Shown: positions 1 through 5,755 of the stretch, piece after piece
Layout: every line of letters starts with the position of its first letter
Numbering within the stretch: position 1 is the stretch's first letter
Assembly (NCBI GenBank): GCA_964633205.1
Contig: CAZWFN010000204.1
Coordinates: 1 to 9,039, forward strand
Origin: CAYVQE01 sp964633205
GTDB lineage: Bacteria > Myxococcota > B64-G9
Direction of reading: 5' to 3'
Length of the DNA stretch: 9,039 nt
Program-made: the position numbers and the translations under genes
The notes under the pieces: generated by a model
The model's database searches: none
Told to the model about the DNA's origin: nothing
What the model saw: only the letters and a program-made list of their open reading frames with translations

Positions 1-112
1 GGCACCTCTCCTGGCCTCTCCTGCGGCCTGCACCTCCCCCTGGCGCGGTTGAGCGCCGGGCTGTGGCCGCGGGCTGCACCGGCTGCGGCTGCAGCGGGAG
101 CGGGAGCGGGGG
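1..112. other. Left-edge intergenic stretch, no gene identified
   Basis: This is C-rich sequence downstream of the GH1 gene. It holds two tandem copies of CCTCTCCTG (5-13 and 15-23), which read AGGAGAGG-like on the minus strand, and a short GCGGGA repeat near 94-110. The minus-strand purine copies resemble ribosome binding sites and could serve a minus-strand gene beginning beyond the left edge, but no start codon is visible. Two plus-strand frames are open across the stretch without a recognisable product. No terminator with a T run is seen. Confidence 0.4.
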
Positions 113-1753
113 TCACTCTGCGGGCCAGCCCTGGGTGAAGATGCGGCTGTCGGGCACGCCGCCGGTGGGGGGCTGATCGAGGTCGATGGGGTGGGCCTGG
201 CGCAGCGCCGGCGGCACCCGGCGCTCGGCGGCCACCTGGCGGTAGAGCTCGACCAGCTCGCTGCGCGGCTGGCGGCGCTTGTCCGGGTCCTCCGGGTCGA
301 CCGCGTACAGGCCCAGGTCCACGGTCATGCCGTGGTTCCACTCGTAGTTGTCCATGAAAGCCCAGTAGAAGTAGCCGCGGATGTCCAGCCCCTGGGCGCG
401 GGCGTGCTGCAGCCACTGCAGGTTCTGCGCCAGATAGTCGGCCTCGGCGTCCAGCGCGCCGCGCCAGAGCTGGCGACCGTTGTTCTCGGTGATGATCAGC
501 GGCAGGCCGTAGCGCTCGGCCAGCAGTTGGCTCATCTCGTAGAGGCCCCGCGGCTGCACCAGGCTCATGTCCAGGTTCAGCGGGTTGACGGTCAGCAGCG
601 GCGACAGCTCGGGCAGCAGCGAACCCTCCAGGCCCTCGACCTGGATCGACATCTTGTAGTTGACGCCGATGTAGTCCATCCGATCGCGCAGCTCGGCGCG
701 CGCCTCGGCCACCCCGTCCAGATCGTCGTCCAGCCGGCCGGCGGCGGTGGCGTCGAGGAAGAGCAGGTTCCACAGGTAGAAGGTGTTACGCGCCGCCTGG
801 AGGTCGAGCGGGTCGTCGCCGTCGGCCGGCAGCACCGGCGCCAGCGCGGCCACCACCCCCAGCCGGCAGGCCGAGCCGTCGCCGCTGGCATCGACCGCGT
901 CGTTGTCGCGCACCGCGTCGACCATGCGGGCGTGGGCCTCGATCATGCCCAGCAGGGCGGTGCGCGCGCCGTCGGCGTCCAGCATGCGGGCCGGCGGGTT
1001 GGTGCGCTCTTCGGAGGGGTAGAGAAAGCCCGAGATGATGACCGCGAAGGGCTCGTTCAGCGTGGCCCACAGATCCACCTGGCCACCGAACTCGCGCGCC
1101 GCGAAGCCGGCGTACTTGGCGATCTCGGCCACCATGCGCTCGCGGTCGAGCCAGCCGCGGGCCTGGCAGGCGTCGAAGTCCAGGGTGCAGGTGACCGCGT
1201 CGTGCAGCCACAGCGGAATGGTGTAGTGGTGCAGGGTCACCAGCGGCTCCAGGCCGCGGGCGCGCATGGCGGCGAACATGGCGTGGTAGGTCTGCAGCGC
1301 CGCCTCGTCGGCCACGGCCCGCAGCGCCTCGTGGCCGCTGACGCCCACGGTCGACTCCGGGAAGATGCGGCTCCACTCCAGGCTCATGCGAAAGGCGTTG
1401 TTGGCCAGCTCCCCGGCGGCCAGGTCGTAGTCAGCGGCGTACAGCTCCCAGTGGCCCGGCCCGGTGCGCACCGGATCGCCGCCGTAGATCTTGGTCACCC
1501 CGCGCTCGCGCACCGCGGCATCGGTCACATAGGCGTACCAGTCCGAGCCCCGGTCGGCGCACACCTCCTCCGCCAGGCCCGGACAACCCATCTCCACCTG
1601 AAAGCCGGCCGTGGCCACCCCGAACAAGAAGTCCCGCCCAAATCCACCGCCATCCCCACCATCACCACAAGCCACCACCAGACCCAAAGCAGCCGAGCAA
1701 ATCAAACCCGAGCGAACCAAAGCCGCCCTCCTTTCGCGCAACCGTGACCCCAT
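113..1753 (-). CDS. GH1-family beta-glycosidase, predicted lipoprotein
   Basis: Predicted retaining beta-glycosidase (beta-glucosidase type) acting outside the cytoplasm, 546 residues. The N-terminus has an arginine-rich segment, a hydrophobic stretch and a lipobox VVAC, giving lipidated Cys29, followed by a Gly/Asp linker (30-40). The GH1 barrel begins at DFLFGVATAGFQ (41-52). It continues with FRMSLEWSRIFPE (121-133), TLHHYTIPLWL (173-183), the acid/base motif TLNEP with Glu234, DYIGVNY (360-366), the nucleophile motif ITENNG with Glu423, and YWAFMDNYEWNHG (463-475). Both catalytic glutamates are therefore present. Cysteine pairs such as 57/65 and 189/196 would suit an oxidising compartment. 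Glycine at +2 suggests outer-membrane retention. A lipoprotein form is less common than cytoplasmic GH1 enzymes, and substrate specificity cannot be read from sequence. The start is the ATG at 1753; only a weak GGA lies upstream. Confidence 0.93.
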   Translation of the reverse strand: MGSRLRERRAALVRSGLICSAALGLVVACGDGGDGGGFGRDFLFGVATAGFQVEMGCPGLAEEVCADRGSDWYAYVTDAAVRERGVTKIYGGDPVRTGPGHWELYAADYDLAAGELANNAFRMSLEWSRIFPESTVGVSGHEALRAVADEAALQTYHAMFAAMRARGLEPLVTLHHYTIPLWLHDAVTCTLDFDACQARGWLDRERMVAEIAKYAGFAAREFGGQVDLWATLNEPFAVIISGFLYPSEERTNPPARMLDADGARTALLGMIEAHARMVDAVRDNDAVDASGDGSACRLGVVAALAPVLPADGDDPLDLQAARNTFYLWNLLFLDATAAGRLDDDLDGVAEARAELRDRMDYIGVNYKMSIQVEGLEGSLLPELSPLLTVNPLNLDMSLVQPRGLYEMSQLLAERYGLPLIITENNGRQLWRGALDAEADYLAQNLQWLQHARAQGLDIRGYFYWAFMDNYEWNHGMTVDLGLYAVDPEDPDKRRQPRSELVELYRQVAAERRVPPALRQAHPIDLDQPPTGGVPDSRIFTQGWPAE

Positions 1754-1864
1754 GCCATCCAGAGTCTACACCGCCGCGGCCCGGCTGTCGCCAGCGCGCG
1801 GGTCCTCCTGGCTCGGCGACCGAAGCCGGCCCCGCGGAACTGCCTGGAGCTGACTTGCGATTTT
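1754..1864 (-). other. Gap between PilZ gene and GH1 gene
   Basis: This is a non-coding gap of 111 bases between two co-directional minus-strand genes. It contains an imperfect hairpin, GGCTTCGG/CCGAGCC with one bulged base (1810-1827), and the run of six T on the plus strand (1861-1866) that includes the PilZ stop codon. That run reads as A on the transcribed minus-strand message, so it does not form a terminator for the PilZ gene. Co-transcription with the GH1 gene is possible but unproven. Confidence 0.4.
1765..1794 (-). promoter_or_regulatory. Possible sigma-70-like promoter of the GH1 gene
   Basis: On the minus strand a GCGACA element is followed, after 17 bases, by TAGACT, lying nine bases before the GH1 ATG (approximate span given). 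Each hexamer matches consensus at four of six positions. If used, transcription would start within a few bases of the ATG, giving an almost leaderless message. This is a weak prediction. The gene could instead be read through from the PilZ gene 111 bases upstream. Confidence 0.25.
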
Positions 1865-2215
1865 TTACTGCAGCCCGCCGCGGAGGGCTTGTTGGGGGGC
1901 GTCGGGGTCGGCGAAGCCGACGAAGCGCACGCCCATGCCGACGATCAGGCGGCGGGGGTCGCCGGCCGGGGTGTGGTTGAGAAAGCAGAGGTGGACCACC
2001 TCGGCGCAGGCGTTCATCTCGGTGCCGGAGCCGGGGAAGGAGAAGGTGATCTGCATGCGGCTGCCGAGCGGATAGGGGTCGGGGGTCTCGATGAACATGC
2101 CGCCTTCGGAGATGTTGCGCGCGATGCCGAAGGCCTTGCCCCAGGCGCCGTCGATGTGGATGGAAAAGACCTTGTCCAGCCGCTCTTTCATTCGCCGGTT
2201 GGATGCTGCCGTCAT
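1865..2215 (-). CDS. PilZ-domain c-di-GMP-binding protein
   Basis: A single-domain PilZ protein of 116 residues, predicted to be a cytoplasmic c-di-GMP receptor that passes the signal to a partner protein. The two binding motifs are both present: RMKER (Arg8 to Arg12, the RxxxR element) and NISEGG (Asn34 to Gly39, the N/DxSxxG element), followed by a beta-rich barrel (MFIETPDPYPLG, then MQITFSFPGSG). VGMGVRFVGF near 92-101 is the usual closing strand of the domain. It lacks any output domain. The start is the ATG at 2215, supported by GGAGG on the minus strand (2220-2224), four bases upstream, which is a short spacing. It is divergent from an MshEN-domain gene, so two different c-di-GMP-binding folds face each other across one intergenic region. 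The partner or process controlled is unknown; motility, polysaccharide and pili are typical for the family. Confidence 0.9.
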   Translation of the reverse strand: MTAASNRRMKERLDKVFSIHIDGAWGKAFGIARNISEGGMFIETPDPYPLGSRMQITFSFPGSGTEMNACAEVVHLCFLNHTPAGDPRRLIVGMGVRFVGFADPDAPQQALRGGLQ

Positions 2216-2394
2216 GGGACCTCCGGGTCGCTGGTTGCCTACACACTACTACATGTAGGATACTGTAGTCAAATAAACGACCCGTCTGCTTCTCCCCTGC
2301 CCCGCGGCCGGCGCGCAGCGGCCGCGCGGCGGCGAGCGGCTTGACAGTGGGCGGTGGGCTGGCGACTATGCCCTGGCAGCGAAAGGACATCCCC
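2216..2394. promoter_or_regulatory. Divergent regulatory region between PilZ and MshEN genes
   Basis: These are 179 non-coding bases between two divergent genes. The middle (about 2240-2280) is an AT-rich island in otherwise GC-rich DNA and contains the perfect 10-base palindrome CTACATGTAG (2249-2258), flanked by ACTAC (2245-2249) and GTAGT (2265-2269) in inverted orientation. A GC-rich inverted repeat CGCGGCC/GGCCGCG (2303-2309 and 2320-2326) lies further right. These could be regulator-binding sites. For the PilZ gene, a TTGACT element followed 18 bases later by TAGTGT on the minus strand is a candidate promoter spanning the palindrome. Confidence 0.5.
2341..2369 (+). promoter_or_regulatory. 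Sigma-70-like promoter of the MshEN gene
   Basis: A perfect -35 hexamer TTGACA (2341-2346) is followed after exactly 17 bases by GACTAT (2364-2369), which matches three of six -10 consensus positions. Transcription would start near 2376, just ahead of the ribosome binding site AAAGGA (2382-2387). This argues that the upstream in-frame TTG at 2341 is promoter sequence and not the start codon. Confidence 0.6.
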
Positions 2395-3162
2395 ATGGCG
2401 CGCAAACGGCTGGGCGAGGTGCTGCTCGAGGAGGGCCTGATCGACGAGGGCGACCTGGAGCAGGCCCTGGAGTACAAGGAGAAGTCCGGCTACCGGCTGG
2501 GCACCGCTTTGATGGCCCTGCGCATCATCGCCGAGTGGCAGCTGACCGAGGCGCTGGGCAAGGCGCTGGAGATGCCGGTGGTCGATCTGAGCCAGGCGAC
2601 CCCCACCGCCACCGCACTCAAGCGCATCCCGGCCCGGCTGGCCGAGCGCTTCGACCTGATCCCACTGCGCATGGAGGGCCGCGGTCGCCGGCGGCGACTG
2701 GTGCTGGCCATGAGCGATCCGCTCAACCGGCCGGTGATCAAGCGCATGGAGGACGTGGCCGGCTGCCCGGTGCAGCCGGTGCTGGCCTCGCTGTCGGCCA
2801 TACAGCGCGCCATCCGCCGCCACTACCACGGCGCCGAGCGCAGCCGGGTGGTGGCCAAGGCCGAGCGCATGCGCTCCGCCGGCGCGGGCGAGCAGGCCAT
2901 CGAGGAGATCGACGGCGTGCGCGAGCAGACGCGCCAGATCACCCTGTCGCACCTGCGCCGCGAGCTCGACTCGATGAAGTCCGCCGAGCCCGACGCGCTG
3001 CCACCGCCGCCGACCGCCGGGTCGCCGCCCGAGCCCTCGCTGGCGCTGGATCTGAAGTTCCGCGCCCTGCTGCACCTGCTGGTGAGAAAGGGCGTCATCG
3101 AGGGCAGCGAGTACACCGAGTCGCTCAAGCACCTGCTGGACGCGGTGGGCAAGAAGGACTAG
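2395..3162 (+). CDS. Stand-alone MshEN (type II secretion ATPase N-terminal) domain protein
   Basis: Predicted cytoplasmic protein of 255 residues built on the MshEN/GspE N-terminal domain, a c-di-GMP-binding fold normally fused to secretion or pilus ATPases. Two copies of the 24-residue binding motif start at RLG (5-7) and RLG (34-36), separated by the expected five-residue spacer. The first keeps Gly14, Leu21 and Leu25 but has Lys28 for the final Gln. The second has Arg43 for Gly and Ala57 for Gln. The rest of the domain follows, including LVLAMSDP (102-109) and PVLASLSAIQRAI (128-140). No Walker motif or ATPase domain follows. Instead there is a charged stretch (150-195), a proline-rich linker (199-214) and a conserved-looking helical tail (216-252). 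The start is the ATG at 2395, with AAAGGA seven bases upstream. It probably acts as a receptor or adaptor; its target is unknown. Confidence 0.85.
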   Translation: MARKRLGEVLLEEGLIDEGDLEQALEYKEKSGYRLGTALMALRIIAEWQLTEALGKALEMPVVDLSQATPTATALKRIPARLAERFDLIPLRMEGRGRRRRLVLAMSDPLNRPVIKRMEDVAGCPVQPVLASLSAIQRAIRRHYHGAERSRVVAKAERMRSAGAGEQAIEEIDGVREQTRQITLSHLRRELDSMKSAEPDALPPPPTAGSPPEPSLALDLKFRALLHLLVRKGVIEGSEYTESLKHLLDAVGKKD

Positions 3163-3177
3163 GATCTCCTGACCGTC

Positions 3178-3206
3178 TTGAGCATACGGGGTGGCTGGCC
3201 TATACT
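3178..3206 (+). promoter_or_regulatory. Sigma-70-like promoter of the PEGA gene
   Basis: TTGAGC (3178-3183), a 17-base spacer and TATACT (3201-3206) match consensus at four and five of six positions. The predicted start of transcription is near 3213. The promoter lies just after the MshEN stop codon, so the PEGA gene has its own promoter, and an in-frame GTG at 3191 inside the promoter is excluded as a start. Confidence 0.65.
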
Positions 3207-3212
3207 CTCGAT

Positions 3213-3301
3213 CAGGGCCGCCGGACGCGGCCGCCAGAGAGGGTGTCGCCGGATGCGAAGCTCGGTGGTCGACACTTTCGAGCAGAAGGGGCGGAGCTGA
3301 A
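3213..3301 (+). promoter_or_regulatory. Structured 5' leader of the PEGA gene
   Basis: The predicted untranslated leader is about 89 bases. A perfect hairpin GGCCGC/GCGGCC with a five-base loop (3216-3232) lies at its 5' end. GTGTCG (3243-3248) pairs with CGACAC (3270-3275) across a 21-base loop. The ribosome binding site GGAG is at 3293-3296. It does not match a riboswitch class known to me. Confidence 0.35.
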
Positions 3302-4117
3302 ATGAAGACGTTCACAGATGCGGCAGTCCGATTGAGCATCCTGCTGCTGGTGGCCGCTTTCGTGCTGCCGGCACCGGCCGATGCCCGCCGGCGCCGGGCG
3401 CGCGCCGGGCTGCTGGTGATCGACGCCATGACCGACGACGCCAAGGTCTACATCGACGGCAAGCTGGCCGGCAAGACCCCGCTGGAAAAGCCGATCCGCC
3501 TCAAGCCCGGCAAGCACACCATCAAGGCGACCAGGTTCGGCTTCTCCTCCTTCGAGACGGAGTTCACCATCCGCCGCGGCAAGCGCACCGGGCTGATGGT
3601 CGATCTGGTGCCGCACTCGGGCCTGGTCAAGTTCGAATGCAACATCAAGGGGGCCGAGGTCTACCTGGACAGCAAGCTGATCGGCCACACCCCGCTGATC
3701 AAAACCGTTTCCATCGGCGACCACGAGGTCATGATCGTGCGCGAGGGCTACAACGACTTCGCCGCCCAGATCAACGTCAAGGCCGGCCAGAAGCAATTCG
3801 TCGAGGGCGTGCTGACCCCTTTCCAGGATTTCTCGCCCGAGGTGCTGGCGCTGAAGCAGGAACAAGAGGAGCAGGCCCGCCGCGCCGCCGAGCAGGCCGA
3901 GCGAGCGGCCAGCGCCCCGCCGCCCGCGGCTGCCGCCACCCAGGCCGAACCGGCCCCGTCGTGGACCGACAACTGGTACGAGAAGTGGTGGCTGTGGACG
4001 GCGGTCGGCGCGGTGGTGGTCACCGCGGTGGCCGTTCCGGTGGCGGTCACCAGCGGCGGCGGCGGCTCCGGCCTGGGGGACCACAGCTCGCCGATCGACC
4101 CCATCCAGCTTCCATGA
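3302..4117 (+). CDS. Secreted protein with two PEGA repeats and C-terminal membrane anchor
   Basis: Predicted envelope protein of 271 residues. A signal peptide (about 1-28, cleavage after PADA) precedes two PEGA repeats. These are beta-sandwich modules named for a Pro-Glu-Gly-Ala motif and are often found on surface or sensory proteins. The first covers about 37-103 (VYIDGKLAGKTPLEKPIRLKPG), the second about 107-172 (VYLDSKLIGHTPLIKTVSIG). A charged, probably coiled-coil segment (180-203) and an Ala/Pro-rich linker follow. A tryptophan-rich transmembrane helix (229-250), a glycine patch and a short tail ending in QLP complete the protein. Such an anchor after PEGA repeats is common in Myxococcota-type proteins. 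The start is the ATG at 3302, with GGAG five bases upstream. The phosphoesterase gene follows after 65 bases in the same direction, so the two may share a transcript. The ligand is unknown; a structural or peptidoglycan-proximal role is a guess. Confidence 0.82.
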   Translation: MKTFTDAAVRLSILLLVAAFVLPAPADARRRRARAGLLVIDAMTDDAKVYIDGKLAGKTPLEKPIRLKPGKHTIKATRFGFSSFETEFTIRRGKRTGLMVDLVPHSGLVKFECNIKGAEVYLDSKLIGHTPLIKTVSIGDHEVMIVREGYNDFAAQINVKAGQKQFVEGVLTPFQDFSPEVLALKQEQEEQARRAAEQAERAASAPPPAAAATQAEPAPSWTDNWYEKWWLWTAVGAVVVTAVAVPVAVTSGGGGSGLGDHSSPIDPIQLP

Positions 4118-4124
4118 ACGCAAC

Positions 4125-4163
4125 CGTCCGGCCGGCCCGGACGCACCGGGTTGCGGCCCGGTG
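4125..4163 (+). terminator. Two back-to-back hairpins after the PEGA gene
   Basis: Two perfect seven-base-pair stems abut each other. CGTCCGG/CCGGACG has a five-base loop (4125-4143). CACCGGG/CCCGGTG has a six-base loop (4144-4163). They begin eight bases after the PEGA stop codon and end 19 bases before the next start codon. No T run follows, so a strong intrinsic terminator is not supported. A partial terminator, RNA-stability element or protein-binding site are all possible. Confidence 0.45.
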
Positions 4164-4182
4164 AGGCCTTGAACGCATACCG

Positions 4183-5748
4183 ATGAACGAGATCCGCCCC
4201 AGCCTAGCGAACGACTGTCTGGTGGTCAGCGACCTGCACCTGGGCGAAGGCCGCCGCAGCGACACGCCGCGCTACTCGCCGATGGAGGAGTTCTTCCACG
4301 ACGAGGCATTCGCCCGCATGCTGGGCCACTTCCAGCAGCGCTACGCCGGCGACCCGGACGGGCTGGGCCTGGTGCTCAACGGCGACACGTTCGATTTCCT
4401 GACCACCACCGAGATCCCGGACGACAGCGAAGCCACCATGCGCGGCTTCGAGGTGCGCCCGGCCGAACGGCGCTTCGGCCTCAACCCGACGCCGTCCAAG
4501 TCGGCCTGGAAGCTCGAGCGCATCATGGCCGGCCATCCGGTTTTCTTCGGCGCCCTGGCCCGCTTCGTCGCCGCCGGCCACCGGGTCGAGATCCTGCGCG
4601 GCAACCACGACCTGGAGCTGTACTTCGAGCCGGTGCAGCAGGCGCTGCTGCGCGGCCTGGGCGCCTTCGCCGACGGGCCCAGCCCGCAGCAGGCGGCCGA
4701 GCGGGTGCGCTTCCACCAGTGGTTCCTGCTCGACCCGCAGCGGCTCTACATCGAGCACGGCAACCAGTACGAGTCGTCCAACTCCATCCGTTACCCGCTG
4801 CGGCCGCTGCTGCCCGAACGCCGCCGCCGCGGCGAAGGCGAGGACGTGCTCGACTACCCGCTGGGCTCGATGTTCGTGCGCTACTTCTACAACAGCGTCC
4901 AGCGCATCAACCCCTACAGCCCCAAGCTGGTCTCTTTCGAGCAGTACCTGGAGTTCATGCGCCGCTACAACCTGATCGACCTGCTGCGCATCGCCCGCGA
5001 GCACTACCCGTTCTTCATGCGCACGCTCAAGCCGCGGGCCACCGGCGGCACCTCGCGGCCCAGCCGCCAGGCCGACGCCCAGCAGCAGCGCGACTTCGCC
5101 GCCGCCGCCGAGCAGACCAGCCAGCCGGAACTGCACCAGCAGCTCAACCGGCTCAAGGTCATCCCGGCCTCGGCCTCGAAGCTGGCGCTGGTGCGCGCCA
5201 TGATCAAGCCGGTGGCCCGCCGGCTGGCGGTGGCCGGGGCCATCGCGCTGGGCACGCTGTACATCTGGCTGCTGCTGTTCAGCCTGATCCAGGGCTCGAG
5301 CTGGCTGGTCGAGAACGTGTTCGCCAAGGCGGTGCTGATGGTGCTGCTGGCCGTGCTCACCCTGGGCGGGGTGGTGTGGCTGATCAGCCGGCTGGATCAG
5401 AAGCTGCGCCGCCAAGTCGACCCCACCGCCCAGATGCTGGCCGAGCGGGCCGAGCGCATCGCCCGGCTGACCGGGGTGCGCCTGGTGCTGATGGGCCACA
5501 CCCACCTGGTCGACATCCGCCGGGTGGCCGACGGCCAGGCGGTCTACGCCAACAGCGGCACCTGGGTGGCGGTGGACAACCCCTGGGAACGCATCGAGCC
5601 GGCGGCCCGGCGCCGCACCCTGCTGTGGGTCCACGGCGACGAGGTCGAGGTCTGCCGCTGGAACGACGACGCCGGCCGGCTGGATTCGGTGCCCATGTTC
5701 GACCGCCCCCCGCTGGAGCAGACCGAGGACAAACCGCCGCTGGTTTGA
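4183..5748 (+). CDS. Calcineurin-like metallophosphoesterase with internal transmembrane pair
   Basis: Predicted dinuclear-metal phosphoesterase of 521 residues, distantly like LpxH (UDP-2,3-diacylglucosamine hydrolase). The metal-binding series is complete: SDLHLG (16-21), NGDTFD (66-71), RGNHD (139-143), EHGN with His192, and MGHTH with His439 and His441, then the typical YANSGTW (455-461). Between His192 and His439 lies an unusually long segment that includes two predicted membrane helices (about 348-370 and 382-401), joined by a short loop. Both catalytic halves would therefore sit on the same side of the membrane, presumably the cytoplasm. No signal peptide is visible. The start is the ATG at 4183: an in-frame stop lies at 4162-4164, and later starts would remove the first metal motif. 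No clear ribosome binding site is present, which suggests weak or coupled initiation. The substrate is unknown; a phospholipid or lipid A intermediate is a reasonable guess from the family. Confidence 0.88.
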   Translation: MNEIRPSLANDCLVVSDLHLGEGRRSDTPRYSPMEEFFHDEAFARMLGHFQQRYAGDPDGLGLVLNGDTFDFLTTTEIPDDSEATMRGFEVRPAERRFGLNPTPSKSAWKLERIMAGHPVFFGALARFVAAGHRVEILRGNHDLELYFEPVQQALLRGLGAFADGPSPQQAAERVRFHQWFLLDPQRLYIEHGNQYESSNSIRYPLRPLLPERRRRGEGEDVLDYPLGSMFVRYFYNSVQRINPYSPKLVSFEQYLEFMRRYNLIDLLRIAREHYPFFMRTLKPRATGGTSRPSRQADAQQQRDFAAAAEQTSQPELHQQLNRLKVIPASASKLALVRAMIKPVARRLAVAGAIALGTLYIWLLLFSLIQGSSWLVENVFAKAVLMVLLAVLTLGGVVWLISRLDQKLRRQVDPTAQMLAERAERIARLTGVRLVLMGHTHLVDIRRVADGQAVYANSGTWVAVDNPWERIEPAARRRTLLWVHGDEVEVCRWNDDAGRLDSVPMFDRPPLEQTEDKPPLV

Positions 5749-5755
5749 GCGCTCA
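5746..5755. other. Palindrome TGAGCGCTCA holding both stop codons of convergent genes
   Basis: The phosphoesterase stop (TGA, 5746-5748) and the hydrolase stop (TCA on plus, 5753-5755) form the two ends of one perfect 10-base palindrome, with only four bases between the genes. There is no room for a conventional terminator between them, so transcripts from both sides must run into the opposite gene. Confidence 0.7.

Noticed and set aside
60..112. GCGGGA and GGCTGC short tandem units near the left edge as a functional repeat.
   Set aside because: Two or three short imperfect copies are expected in GC-rich DNA; no larger array is present.
191..1747. A plus-strand open frame of about 518 codons opposite the GH1 gene.
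   Set aside because: Its product is low-complexity, rich in Gln, Val, Gly and Arg, with no domain. It mirrors the GC-rich third positions of the GH1 gene, which has complete catalytic motifs.
1861..1866. Run of six T as an intrinsic terminator.
   Set aside because: On the plus strand no convincing stem directly precedes it and no plus-strand gene ends here. On the minus strand it reads as A.
2341..2394. TTG at 2341 as the start of the MshEN protein.
   Set aside because: It is the first base of a perfect TTGACA element, and AAAGGA stands at good distance from the ATG at 2395, where the conserved domain begins.
3191..3301. GTG at 3191 as the start of the PEGA protein.
   Set aside because: It lies in the promoter spacer, before the predicted transcript start, and would place residues ahead of a normal signal peptide.
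3213..3301. A c-di-GMP (GEMM) riboswitch in the PEGA leader.
   Set aside because: I could not find the conserved core bases of that class; only simple inverted repeats are visible.
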